Shown: piece after piece, positions 13,126 through 24,161 of the stretch
Position numbering within the stretch: the first letter of the stretch is position 1
Layout of the letters: every line of letters begins with the position of its first letter
Assembly: GCA_963691655.1 (NCBI GenBank)
Contig: OY829326.1
Coordinates: 91,319,235-91,383,234 of the forward strand
DNA: 64,000 bases
Direction: 5' to 3'
Source of the DNA: Toxonevra muliebris
Lineage: Eukaryota; Arthropoda; Insecta; Diptera; Pallopteridae
Made by a program: the position numbers and the translations under genes
The notes under the pieces: model-generated
Seen by the model: the letters and a program-made list of their open reading frames with translations, nothing else
The model's database searches: none
What the model was told of the DNA's origin: nothing

Positions 13126-13892
13126 GTGCGACACTGTACAAAAGAAGTTACAAATCGGTCCCTGTGTATCCAATATGATACATATACGCATATTTATGGA
13201 AATCGTGAAGAAAGTAATTTTTTATCAGCATCAGATGATGCAGATTTCGATTTTAATCTAAATACAAGCAGTTTAGAAGAAGAAAGCATGAGAAAGACAA
13301 GTGACATTGAAAATTTATAGCAAAATATCGAGTTGAAATGGCTGCTGACCCAAGAACTGCGTATTTATCAAAGGATAAAACAATTCAATATTCTTATGAC
13401 CCAATTGATGTAAATGTTCAAGTTTCATATAGAAATAGTGCTGGTATTGTCTCAGGCATGTATTTTGTTCTATTTCTTTCCTTTCCTTTATTATATGCAA
13501 TACATATAAAAATATGCGGTGCTTGAAATAGTTTGCTGGAATATGTCTTATTTATACATTTGTAGGTCCAAGAATGAACGCCTACTCTAACATCGACACC
13601 TGTGCTTCTTTCTGCATTCTTGTTGTAACGCAGTTATGGGACGATGAGAATGGTACAATGTCTCTCAAAAAATTCAAATTGATCCACAATTGCAGTCGAT
13701 TCGATGGTAAAACCAATAATTGAAAGTCATTCTAAAATGCATACATCATCGCGCGCTCGAAAAATTGTTGAAAATATAAGGCTGGGTTCGAATCTTAATC
13801 TACAGCATTTGGAACCAAGACGAAAAACAGGTCGTTGTTTCATATGTACATGCCCAACGGGCCCGATTGTCAGCAGCTCGCTTGAGGAGTAA
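13126..13892 (+). pseudogene. piggyBac transposase remnant (N-terminal and C-terminal parts, middle deleted)
   Basis: Three pieces in shifted frames. 13126-13320 gives an acidic N-terminal-like stretch (SDDADFDFN, SLEEES). 13338-13456 (TAYLSKDKTIQYSYDP) continues, across a 108-bp stretch beginning GCATGT and ending TTTGTAG, into VSGPRMNAYSNIDT... and LKKFKLIHNCSRFDGKT (to about 13716). This resembles the piggyBac region before the catalytic core (GP...; F..IH...RFD.K). 13704-13892 then gives LEPRRKTGRCFICTCP, resembling the cysteine-rich C-terminus. The DDE catalytic core is absent, so the gene is dead. The 108-bp stretch looks like an intron with GC-AG ends; decay of a GT donor would also explain it. 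Family match is from memory of motifs. Confidence 0.75.
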
Positions 13893-14514
13893 AAGGTCAG
13901 CACTTGTTGTTTTTGTTTTGTTAACGACCACTTGCTGCCGAAAAGCAATCGTTTCCGAATCAAACAACGACAAGATCGTAGTAATTTCATAGGGTGGCCA
14001 GACTATACTTTTTTATCGTTTTCAAACCGATATATTCAGTAATCTCATCGTTTTCAAGCCGATAAACTTTTTATTATATTTTGGTCACACTAAAAAAAAA
14101 AAAAATGCAACGAAATTCAAAAATAAACGTAGGAGTCAGTCGCGTGTTGTTTTAAAGTGAAACGGTCATCGGCAATTGTTGAAAATAATTAAAAGGTATG
14201 AACGTATATATAAATTAAATTGAAAAAATATAACAAATGAAAAAATACCATATAATGTGTGTATATCTTTTGTATTTGCAGATAGTGTTAAAAGGGAAAA
14301 TTTCGGCTTCAACCAATTAGAAGCAGCGATGAGTAAGACGGCATCCAATCTTATAGATGATGCCGCAAGAAATTCCGCCGAAATAAATTAAACTCTAATC
14401 TTAAATACTTAGTTATAATTATAAGTAATATATATTTGGTTATTTAAAAGTTATTTAAAATAGAAAGTGTTAAAACATGAAAATCAAATTTTGTCCTTAT
14501 TTTATAAAGCAGAG

Positions 14515-14708
14515 TGGAGGTAAAAACGAATGAACTGCTGACGCAAAGATTTCGTGAGAGGTCTTTTGAAGCACTTAGAAAAGAAGAAGAAGAATGTTGT
14601 AGAGCAGGGCAGTGGAAAAATGCGAAAGAACTGCTGACACAAAGATCTCATGGGAGGCCTTTCAAAGCACTCCAAAAGGAGGATAAACGGAGTGCTTTTT
14701 TCCAATGA
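14515..14708 (+). repeat. Two 96-bp tandem repeats inside piggyBac element 1
   Basis: GAACTGCTGACGCAAAGAT at 14532 recurs as GAACTGCTGACACAAAGAT at 14628, and the similarity runs on through 'GGTCTTTTGAAGCACT' / 'GGCCTTTCAAAGCACT'. The plus frame is open through both copies (ELLTQRFRERSFEALRKEE, ELLTQRSHGRPFKALQKED). No known family was recognised; the open frame may be chance. Confidence 0.7.
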
Positions 14709-14819
14709 CATGCAATGTTAAAAACGTAATAGTGTGTCATACGGAGAGGAAGCGCCTACAGCTGACTTGTCAGCACTCCGAAAGCCCTTTTGGAGTGCTT
14801 TTTTTCCCGTTGGGTGACG

Positions 14820-15117
14820 ACCTAGATAGTATAGTGGTAGTGCACTAGACTTTTCATCCGTTTCAGGGTTCGATTCTCGTCTTGGCCTGTTGGTTAATTT
14901 TTATAACCTTCTCATATTCTCTATCGATATGAAATATATGAGAATTATAAGAAAGAGTACAAGTTCACATCTTGGTAGGAAATGGCAAGGCAAAACCACC
15001 AATGTGATAAAAAATTGCCACACCGCCGTTCGGAATCGGCGTTAAACTGTAGGTCCAACTATGTGGTATCACAATCGGCCGTTCAGGCCTAAGCATGTTA
15101 GATAGCCATCCCAAGCC
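14820..15117 (+). mobile_element. tRNA-derived SINE, family A, nested in piggyBac element 1
   Basis: The tRNA-like head has A box TAGTATAGTGG and B box GGTTCGATTCT. The family A body follows (CACCGCCGTTCGGAATCGGC, 'TGTAGGTCCAACTATGTGG') and ends near GGCCTAAGCATGTTAG. It is in the opposite orientation to the 10 kb copy and somewhat more diverged in its head. It must be younger than the piggyBac insertion. No clean target duplication was identified. Confidence 0.88.
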
Positions 15118-15342
15118 ACGCATATGTACATATAAAAACTATCAAAATATACACTCAGATCGCGGCATCCACATAATCGAAATAATATGCTACAACACTT
15201 CACTATTAATTTTTCATTTATTTTCATTATAATTTGTTTTAAAAAAACATTAAAAATGTGAATTGATCTTGAATAATAAACATAAAAACTATGCACATAG
15301 TTCTACACACTATATGTGCTGATGTGATCCATTTTTATTAAT

Positions 15343-15360
15343 TGTATCATATATGATACA
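15343..15360. repeat. 18-bp perfect palindrome near the right end of piggyBac element 1
   Basis: TGTATCATATATGATACA equals its own reverse complement. One arm (ATGATACA) is shared with the repeated motifs at the left end (about 12996 and 13177). Position and repetition suggest a transposase-binding site or a subterminal stem, by analogy with other cut-and-paste elements. Confidence 0.6.
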
Positions 15361-15402
15361 CTAGGGACCAATTAAGGTAATTTTTTGAGGGACCAATGAG
15401 GG

Positions 15403-17913
15403 TTGAAGTTCATGGATGTGAGGTTATCAAATTTTTCGATTTGCCGATAGGTGAAAAACATTTATTTAGCAATATACATATATGTTTAATAAAGTCTTTG
15501 ATTTTTTAAAGTATTTTTTCCTAGGGATCTTTGGAAGCGAGTCGCGAAAATATTCGAAAATTTCGTATAACACATATTAAGAATATCTTGTGTTTTCTGA
15601 TTTGCGAATATTTTTAGGGCGGTGTATTAAAACAAAAAATCAAATTGTTAGGAGTAATAGCATCGAGATATAAAACATTAGCAACAAAATGTACATCTTT
15701 TTGAATTGTTTATTGACTTTTCTTCAGAAGATTTTTCAGATAATAGCGTTTAAAAATAAATCAAACATATTAAATTTCAATACCTTTTGTTGTAATAAAT
15801 TAGTTAAAAGCTATTTCAAGAAACAATTAGTAAGTATGCAATCTTTAAAAAATTTCTAAAGGTATTCAATATTTCCAAAATATCTCGAATATCGAATAAT
15901 TTGGAAAAATACGATACTAATTTTCAAACTCTTAAACCCAATTTGTTAGATATTAGGGAATACTTCTAATCAAAATAATTAAAAATAATTTTGAAAACAT
16001 TTTTTTGAAATCGGGCAAAATATGGATTTCTGAAGAAATGGTAAGATCTAGAAGAAATCTGATTTCATTTTTGAGCTCAGTGACCCAAAATTACTATGTG
16101 TAAAATTCATTAAAATTAGATAGCTCCTTCTATTTTTGTCCATCTTTTGTATGGCTTCGAAGTACTGAGCGACGGTTTGGAAAAAAGTTGCATATTCGCG
16201 CTGATGAATTAGCAACTGTGTTTGGGTATTTTAAAACGCGAAAATCACAACTGATAAGCTAAAAAGAGCTGAGCCGCTGTCTAAGCCCGATGCGAAACAG
16301 AAAACTCTATCACATTTTTATATAAGCTTTATATTTTTAAATTAGCAATAATAAAGCTGTGGTGGAAAGTTAATAAAGGATCGAACAAACTTCAAACTAA
16401 TTTCTGACTTCAAAGACCTCGTCCAAATATTGGATGTTTTTTCCAAATCAGAATATTTTTAATTTTTACAAATAAATGAATGAAAATACTTTAATTCTGT
16501 GCGGTTGCTCCGATATAGTCTATGGCACTAGTCTCCATATAGTCTCTTCTATATTACAATAAAAGCGGTAATAAAATAGAAAAAGAAACGAAAACAACAA
16601 TATCGGCAACCCACATAAATAACAAAGTAACTGACCCAGCAAAAACTCCTCTTATTCATGGCAGCCTTAAGGGAACACCACAAGAAAATTTTATACAAAA
16701 ATTTTTATTTCTGATTTGTTAGTTATATTTTTAAAGTATTCTTTTCTCGGTGAAATAGATATTTCTAGAAAAATATGCTGTTAGTTTTTTTTTAACGCTA
16801 TGCATTGGTTTTATAAAAATAGTTACTTGCTTTTTTTTGTAGCTTCTTGTTATAAGCGATGAATAAAAAAGTGTACAAAAATTGGCACAGTTTAATTATC
16901 TTTCATTTGAGCTTCGAGGTATTGAAGCTGCATACTGTGAACACATACCCTTGTTGTGCTTATCCTGTTTAAATGCTCTCAAAGTAGATAAATCCATTTT
17001 TTTCGCTTGTTCTTTTTATGTATTTTTCTGCAGCTTTGCTCCATTTTTGTTGTTATTGTTTTGCGATGTGTGTTTTTTCTTTACTTTCCTCTACTGTTTG
17101 CACATAACGAAACAACAACAAGAAAAGCGGTAACTCCCAAAAGAGCAATGAGCAGCAGCGAAATTCTACATAAAAATGAGAGAGTATTTTGGGTAAATGG
17201 GTGAAAATGCGAAATTGTGGCTTCACATAAAGTCTCACAATATTATCGCTCTCTTTTTGGAGAAATGTTTCTTAACAAGTCGAAAGCTTTCTCTCACACT
17301 TTCATTCTGTTGAAAGGAAACTTCCACAAAGCATCATCAACTATTACTGATGGAGGGGTCAAGCAATATTGTAGGTGCATTATGAACGTTAATGAGCTAG
17401 AGAGATATGGAACAGGATATTTCAGATTTACTTGCTTAGCATTCGCTTACTGGTATGAGCACGAGGATATGTGTGAGTGTACATAAAATGAACCATTTAT
17501 TGTTAATGATTGAGACAATAAGTTCGATTTAGATGTAGGAATATGAGAAGCCTGTTGTAGTGTATCGCACAAAGTAAAACTAAGAAACTCCTCTAGATGT
17601 CGTTGTGAGTAAAGTTTTAAAGGCATTGCATTATAATTATCTTTGAATATGGGGGCTAATTTTGTGTTGTTTTCAGGGATTTAAAGAGACTATGGAATCA
17701 GGGACTTAAGGATTGATTGCTTACAATTTAAAACCTCCTACGTGGTGGAGAAGAGCCACTCCTGCAAGAGGTGCCTTCTGCTTTCGACCAAAGGTGGCTG
17801 TTCTAGGGAGGACCACTTTATAAAATCTGTAATCACAGGTGTCAATGGGCTGAATGGGACTACGTTAGTAAGTCTTCTAACGGTGTTCTCCAGATACGGG
17901 GTGCCCTCTAGAT
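15403..17913. other. AT-rich non-coding DNA
   Basis: No transposon protein or host exon recognised. The 16882-17204 frames are driven by TTT/TGTTGT low complexity. 17700-17905 is less AT-rich and may be an old repeat; it is the sequence into which the next element inserted, continuing at 18624-18700. It was not identified. Confidence 0.4.
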
Positions 17914-18615
17914 CAGGGGTGACCACCAAAAATATTTTGGGAGCAAACAACAACAACAACGAATTTTAGAAATGTGTTAAAAAAATAAAATACACAAACA
18001 ACAATCTCTGATCTGATCGGGCGGTCCGAAATAAAATCAACAACAACCATTTTTGTGTTTGTTGTAAAGAGCCAATTGAGCTACTAGCACAAGACACCAA
18101 CACAACCAAATGTGACAAGAATATTTGTTTTTGCATATTGAAAGCGATCGCAACAACAAATATTCATAGCAATGAAATGATTTCGGCAACGAAGCTCAAG
18201 GGAAAAACAAATATTCTTAGCGCGCGACCGCAACAACAAATATTCCTAGCAATGAAATGATTTCGGTAACGAGGCATGCGTGCGATGCCAAATGAACGAA
18301 ATGGATTGATTTTGGCAGCAAGAACATAACAAGGAAAAACAAAAACAAATATTCTTATCGCGCGGCCGCAACAACAAATATTAATAGCAATGAAATGATT
18401 TCGGTAACGAGACAACAACAGCAAGTATGATCGAGGGAAAAAAAACACAGACAAAAATTTATGTGTGCTCGAATAACAACAATTCTTGTGTTTGTTGTAA
18501 AATATTAAAATACAACAAGCACATACATTTTAAAAGAGCCAAAAGAGCCATTACAACAAACATAATTTGAAAAAGAGCGAACAGAGCTGATTGAGCTTCT
18601 GGCTGGTCACCCCTG
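17914..18615. mobile_element. Non-autonomous hAT-type element with 8-bp target duplication
   Basis: The left end CAGGGGTGACCA is the exact inverse of the right end TGGTCACCCCTG (12-bp perfect terminal inverted repeats). Flanks are CTCTAGAT (17906-17913) and CTCTAAAT (18616-18623), an 8-bp duplication with one difference, the hallmark of hAT transposition. The 702-bp interior is rich in CAACAACAA and has internal tandem repeats but no transposase. Mobility would depend on a related full-length hAT elsewhere. Confidence 0.88.
18144..18412 (+). repeat. Tandem repeats inside the hAT MITE
   Basis: The core CCGCAACAACAAATATT, followed by AGCAATGAAATGATTTCGG and AACGA, occurs three times (starting about 18144, 18224 and 18362). 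Copies 2 and 3 are each preceded by AAAAACAAATATTCTTA-like sequence and GCGCG(A/G)CC. Such internal amplification is common in non-autonomous DNA elements. Confidence 0.8.
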
Positions 18616-19149
18616 CTCTAAATGATAACAGTCTTACCGCGATATAGGGGTACCTGTCGTGACTAGACAAAATTTTCCTGTAACTCGTCATCAAAAAGAC
18701 TGAATAGCCTATCACAAACCAAACCAACACAATTTTTTTCTTAATTTCTATTCATAAATATTTCATTAACATATTAAAAAAATTGGAGGTATTAGTTCAT
18801 TAAATAATTATGGGTAAGCTGCCAAAGTTAATGAATGCTAAACACAAAGTTCTAGCATGCATTTTGAAGATTTTTTTCAAGATTGATGAACCAGGTCTAT
18901 CTTGCGAAGCAGTGCGATGCATTCTAGTATATACAAATGTAAAATAAATAATTTCTAAGCTAAACAACAAAAAAAATTGGCTGTGGATCCAATTTTTATT
19001 AACAAAACACTAAATGCATATTGAGGGGAAACTATTAAGAGATTGAAAGTTTTTGAGAGATTGCAAGTTTTTTTTTCAAAAAAATTAAAAAATATGAACA
19101 AAATATGAAACAGTACTAAATGTTGAAACAGTCTAAACTACAAGCCAGC

Positions 19150-19815
19150 CAAAACACGGCGACCAGAACTGCCACAGGATGTGTATTGATGTCGCATGAA
19201 GATCATCTGCACGAGGAGTCCAACACGCTAAAATCAGGACCCACAATACACTCCTGGCGAAACAATTCCAGCTAAGCTGTCACATGAACAACCACTCTTT
19301 TACATTAGTGAAACCCCCTCCCAAAAATATCAGAGAAGGTATGTTCAAATACCGTATGGATATCAGCAGTTTCACCCATGAAGGCCATATAGAAAGATGG
19401 GCTCAAAATAAGGCCTTGAATGTTTTCCATCGGGAGGCTGTGGAAGAGGCCATCAACGGATACGCTCTCAACTTGGTCCTAGGTAGTCCGCCACCACCAA
19501 TAGAAGACGAAGAATAGCCCCTGCCCAAAGAAAGCAGAACTATTTTCACCCAACTCCGATCTGGCTGAAGCAAGGTTCTAAATAGCTACATGTCGAGGAT
19601 CTCTACCGAATTCAGAGACGAATGCCCAGACTGTGGACACAATGCAGTTCACCTTTTTAACTGCCCTGAACGACCAATTGCCCTAGGGTAACCGGATATT
19701 TGGGCACAGCCGACCAGTGTATCCAGCATTCTTGGCTTTAAAACTACAAATGACGAACAATGACAATCAACAGTGATACATATTACAAAGACATTCGAGT
19801 GAATTGCCGTTACAA
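19150..19815 (+). pseudogene. 3' end of a Jockey-like non-LTR retrotransposon
   Basis: Across several frameshifts the plus strand gives ATGCVLMSHEDHLHEE, LLAKQFQLSCHMNNHSF, PPKNIREGMFKYRMDISS, FTQLRSG, LNSYMSRISTEFRDECPDC and HNAVHLFNCPERP. This is the C-terminal region after the reverse transcriptase of fly LINEs usually annotated as 'mobile element jockey', including the Cys/His knuckle-like CPDCG...HLFNCP. It ends near a (CAA)n tract at about 19800, a possible 3' tail. In-frame stops and shifts show it is dead. Exact clade is unsure. Confidence 0.82.
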
Positions 19816-19879
19816 CAACAACAAGACTTTAATGCTTACAAAGAGAATATACGAATATTGATGGAGCAAATCTTATTCG

Positions 19880-20165
19880 ACTAAGAGACTACCGTACTCA
19901 GAGCACTTTTTCAACAGCGACACACAATCGTCACAAAATCACGGCCAAAACTGCACCTTGGCAAAACTGAGCTCCGGTTGGGGCTGTTATCTAAACTACT
20001 ACATGGCATGGATAAACGCGGACTTTGTGGATATGTGCACTTTGAATAGACTTAATCTGTATGATACAGCACCAGTAATAACCCTTTGGAGACACCCAAC
20101 TGATGCAGCCTTTTGGGTCTGGACACCACGAACGGAAATAGCTGATGACAAATGACTTGAAGCAA
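19880..20165 (+). pseudogene. Second, more decayed LINE 3' end in the same orientation
   Basis: LAKLSSGWGCYLNYYMAW, INADFVDMC and LYDTAPVITLWRHPTDAA line up with the LRSG...LNSY...I..DC...HLF region of the neighbouring LINE tail (19150-19815), but with the cysteine motif eroded, ending IADDK and a stop. It is probably an older insertion of a related LINE. Assignment rests on alignment with its neighbour rather than on a strong match of its own. Confidence 0.6.
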
Positions 20166-21479
20166 AAATTCAAATTAATATTCCAGTTGTTGCCACAACT
20201 AATGGGATATTAAGGTTTCCAAACAATAAAAAAGAAAGCAAACTCCCTCCGTCATCTGTTCAGATCAGGACAGCGTAGATTAATTGGGGCTCTATTACCT
20301 TCGTCAATGATAGCGTTTACGTTTGTGATATATCATGAAAGTAAGCCTACCGTCGACCATCACTCAAAGGTACCTTATCACTGGGCTCGTTGTGATGTTA
20401 TGACCGTCGATATTGTGGTACAGTGTTGCTTGGTAATGCTTGCTGCTTTTGCGGTTGCTGCTGATGCAATGTTTCACATCATTGCCCAATATAGACATAG
20501 TTTGTAGCACCAAATTTTGAATGTAAAATGTATTCGAGTCACTTATTAAATATTGCGGGCGGTTCAAATAATAATCTTTATTATTCTGGCGACTATCTTT
20601 AGATAAATATAAAGTAAGGAATCAAAATATATATTTGCACAAAAATAACACACATAAATACATAGTTTGCGGTAAATAAGGCTCATTATAAAAATAATTG
20701 TAGGAATAAATTCAATTTTTTATTTATAATTTATATATAATTCATTCCAAATGACAATAATACCATAATTTTCTTCTACTTGTACCTTTTTGTTGTATTG
20801 CGGTGCATTTAACCAAATGCTGCTGCCTGCTTGCTGCACTTGTTTCCAAATATGTACCTACATACATATATGTATATTCTCCTATTCTCCTGCATGTTCA
20901 GTAATTCTCCACCAAAAGCTTTTTGATTCGTTGGTCGGTGCTTTCCCCTACTTTACGGTTTTTGGTGCCCTGGCAACATTTCTGTGACAACGAAAGCGGC
21001 GGAAAGCGATATCCTTTTAGTCCTTTTTCTGTTTTGCTATGTTTATTGTATGTATATGTGTGTATTTGGTATATTGAAGAGTCTCAACAAATGCCATGTT
21101 GTGCCAGCAGCTCAGTACGAGTGCGGTCTTCAACGTATCCAGCAAACGCGATTCTTTTTTAAGCGCGTTTTGTATTATTCTACTCATATAATTTATAATT
21201 TGCGTCGCTATATGATTTCTCCTTGTTTTGTAGAACACAAATCAGATTCAAACGGCAAAAAATAAATATATCTATGTACGTATGCAAATACATATAAAAA
21301 GTATATATTTATATATACAAAAAAAGTAATAAGGAAAAGGGATTTACTACCAACCATATTGTAAAAATCAGACATCAATATCGGCCTAAAAAAAAATAAA
21401 GATCAAATCAAACTTTTTCGGTGAATGGAAAATTTCCTTGGTGAAATTTTTTAAAATAATTTTTTTCCTTTCAACAAAA
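20166..21479. other. Non-coding DNA, no element recognised
   Basis: Short frames near 20790-21265 overlap each other on both strands and show no conserved motif. Around 21270-21320 there is an ATATGTATATA-type simple repeat. Confidence 0.4.
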
Positions 21480-21600
21480 AACAACAACAGCATCGAAATT
21501 TGTGAAGGCGTTTGTAAACTAAGCGGAAATAAACAGCAGGTTATCCGTTTGTTGTATTTAACCCAGTGAAAGTAGAAAAAGCGAACACATTTTTGCGAAG
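21480..21600 (+). other. Candidate 3' end of a non-coding host exon with strong splice donor
   Basis: The boundary GCGAAG|GTGAGTATGG at 21600/21601 is an excellent match to the insect 5' splice consensus. It follows about 120 bp rich in CAACAACA and GAAAGTAGAAAAAGCG that resembles fly 5' untranslated sequence. No open frame crosses it. It could be the first exon of the same transcript as the block at 24162-25442. A transcription start was not identified. RNA evidence would decide; a chance GTGAGT is possible. Confidence 0.35.
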
Positions 21601-22234
21601 GTGAGTATGGCTGAGGGTAGGGTAGGACCTGCAGTATACATTTTTGGCATTTTAAGTGTCGTGAGTTATTGTATTCGAAGAATATTGCATTTTTGCTATA
21701 ATAAGGTTTTTTTAACTCCTTCCTAAAAATATTTCAATTATTTGATCTACAATCACTTAAATGAAAATTGACCTAATGTTGTCAGTTATAATGTCATTGA
21801 AAAGTTTAACGAAATTTTTTTTAAATAATTGGAACATTATTAGTGAGAAAGTGTACAAGTAGAGAATAATTAATTTTTTTTGCATTGTATAAAAGCTTTG
21901 ATCTGAAATTCGGATGTCCACAAGTGAATACATGACAATAGAGATGAAGTATAACGATTATTCGTACCTGAAGCTATGTCCCATTGGCAGAATTGTAAAC
22001 TAAATTTTTAAACAATCATTAAAAATAAAACCATTGAGTGATAATAATGTTATGCATATTAAGAGGTGAGATCCAGAAGACACAAAAAAAAAAACATAAT
22101 TTAAAACAAGTTTTACTGAATATATTTTAAAAAACTTATAGACGTTTGACAACTTAATATTTGGGGAAAATGGTTTAAAAAAATTAAGACAATTTTTCTT
22201 TGAAAATGTGTTTAATTCATACAAAAAACAAAAT

Positions 22235-22700
22235 CGGTGGCATATCGTAATAATTATTGTTTAGTGTGTCTACTTTTGGCTTCTAGCATCATCTGAATAC
22301 GTTTTGGAATAGATTCTATTAACAATTTGCAGGTGGTTATAGATCTCGTTACCTTACTTGATTCACTGTTCGATTAGCTTGGTTTTGTTTGTGCATTCCA
22401 TCTTTCTGAGTCTCACATTGTGGATTTACCACAAATTCTCGGTTGGATTAAGAATCGGTGAATTACCAAGCCAATCCAAAATGTTACCCCGTTGTCAACG
22501 AAGAATATTTCCACAATCCTGGATGAATAGCATTGAGTCATTTAAAATTTATCTTTGAGATTTCAGGGAACATTCGATCTTGCAAAACCTTTATTTCATT
22601 TTCGCTGTTATCGTCATCCCTGTTATATGAACGAATGATCCTGCCCCAAAATATTTGTTTCTTGGGCGGTTTGTATGACTGCTAAATGTGAGCTGTTGAA
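22235..22700 (-). pseudogene. Tc1/mariner transposase remnant
   Basis: Reading right to left, the minus strand gives YFGAGSFVHITGMT (the WG.F motif region of Tc1-like transposases). It then gives LDWLGNSPILNPTENLW, matching the diagnostic 'W...SPDLNPIENLW' stretch, and SYSKTYSDDARSQK-like sequence corresponding to the C-terminal end. Several stops and frameshifts interrupt it. The first catalytic region is not visible. Confidence 0.85.
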
Positions 22701-22734
22701 AGTTCCTTATCATCGGACTAGCGAACAAAGTAGT

Positions 22735-22925
22735 GACGCATGCCTTGACGAAAGGCAGCTGGGAAACTCTTTTGGATTGACTTGGTAATTTACTCAAACA
22801 GTGAATGAAGTGTGGTGCCGATATGAAGAAATCTTTAATACTTGCAAATTGTTCGTAGAATCTATGCCAAAATGCCTTAAGATGATGCTGGGAGCCAAGG
22901 TCCAAGGTCCATTAACTATTAATTC
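22735..22925 (+). pseudogene. Second Tc1-like fragment, opposite orientation, internally deleted
   Basis: TTGGATTGACTTGGTAATTT matches the LDWLGNS coding stretch of the neighbouring minus-strand copy. It jumps directly to VNEVWCRYEEIFNTCKLF and VESMPKCLKMMLGAK, the typical Tc1 C-terminus ('L..SMP.R....I.AKG'). The SPDLNPIENLW segment is deleted. It is arranged head to head with 22235-22700. Confidence 0.75.
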
Positions 22926-23522
22926 TACCGATTTGTGAATTAACACCATTTAAAAAAAAAATTGTTTTGTTCACATCTGTTTTGGCTGAAAATCGTTCGT
23001 AAATTAAGTTTTCGTCTTTCGGTCGAAAGAAAATCAAATTTCAGTATATTTTTTTGCAAAAGCCGTCTGTTTTTGGCTATGCAACTTGGTTTTTGAAATA
23101 AAATTGTGAAAACTCTACTACAATATTTCTAAAATTAAATGTACTTATTTTTGACTATACTATATTTATAAGCGCTATTACAACAATCCATTCCGATACT
23201 TTTTAAAGTCTGGGAAGCTGGAACTCCAATCTAGCCTTACAATAATTAAACACCTGATTCCTTTCAATTCGAAATTGCAAAATTTTGGCCAGCTATTACA
23301 TTTGTTCAGTATAAAATAGGTATTCAAACTGATGGTATACGGTCGAACCCCTTCTTCCACTTCGAATTTAAGTGTCAAGAAAGAAAGAAAGGTGAAAGAA
23401 AGTTTACAAAACTGGGTTTTGCCAATATGATGTTTTTGCTTTTGCTTTAATAAAAATTAACTAAAGAAAAGTTTTGGAATTATCGACTACCATCGAGCAA
23501 ATTCCCATCCCTAATAGAGTCT

Positions 23523-23547
23523 ACTAAGTACTCTTGAGGTACTTAGT
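23523..23547. repeat. 9-bp perfect hairpin beside hAT remnant
   Basis: ACTAAGTAC, loop TCTTGAG, GTACTTAGT. It lies just beyond the 3' end of the hAT transposase fragment on the minus strand and may be subterminal sequence of that element. Confidence 0.6.
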
Positions 23548-23569
23548 TGTGGTTCTGTAGCCTGAGCTT

Positions 23570-23863
23570 CTATTGAGTGCTTTGATTTTTAAGTAAAATT
23601 GGGTTCATTTTAAGAATGTTGTAAAAATCAGGGCAGGAATATTCTAAATTATGTTTCAAATACAATATGGACTTCAGTGTTTTGATTTGTAGACGAATTT
23701 TTTCGACAATCCAATACTTATTAAGTGAAGAAAAAACATGTTCAACCGGAGTGTTTCTTCCAGGAATACAAAGCACATATTGAATAACATTTGCCATCCA
23801 ATCCATTGGAATGTCCTCCTTTTGAATATGTTCAAAAATATTTGATTTTTCGTCTCTTTTCAT
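23570..23863 (-). pseudogene. hAT transposase C-terminal (dimerisation domain) fragment
   Basis: The 97-codon minus-strand frame contains VLCIPGRNTPVEHVFSSLNK, closely resembling the hAT C-terminal dimerisation signature ('IP.S....ERVFS...'). It is followed by KTLKSILYLKHNLEYSCPDF and YNILKMNPILLKNQ, as in hAT-derived proteins. Only this C-terminal part is present; the zinc-finger and catalytic regions are missing, with a stop just upstream. CCCGGACAATCCGGGACT at 23937-23954 may be remaining element sequence. A domesticated function is unlikely because the frame is isolated and short. Confidence 0.85.
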
Positions 23864-24161
23864 TTTTGCTCAAAACCCTGGACAAGCGATCAAAAATACG
23901 GTACGGATGAAAATCAGAGCTGAAATTAGCGACTATCCCGGACAATCCGGGACTCCTAGTCACACTAACCTAGTAGCATGTCCGTGATGGTTTCTTCCAG
24001 AATTGCAACAATTGATAGAAGTTTTTTCACATGCCACACAAATCTATCTTTAGCATAAAAATTTATTTAAATCTAAATTTAAAAGTATCTTATATAAAAA
24101 TATACAACTTGGCATTTAATATAAAAATTTTCTTATTTTGTTTTATTTTTCTTTCTTACAG

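Larger units (their letters stand above)
12971..15402 (+). mobile_element. piggyBac-like element 1, internally deleted, with nested SINE
   Basis: The left boundary is TTAA (12967-12970) followed by CCCTCATCGGTCCC. The right boundary is GGGACCAATGAGGG followed by TTGA (15403-15406), a one-base decay of the TTAA target duplicated by piggyBac. Subterminal motifs recur: TATCCAATATGATACA near 12988 and again near 13168, and the palindrome TGTATCATATATGATACA at 15343-15360. The 2.43 kb interior carries pieces of a transposase gene (13126-13892), a 96-bp tandem duplication (14515-14708) and a family A SINE (14820-15117). It cannot make a full transposase. Confidence 0.88.
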
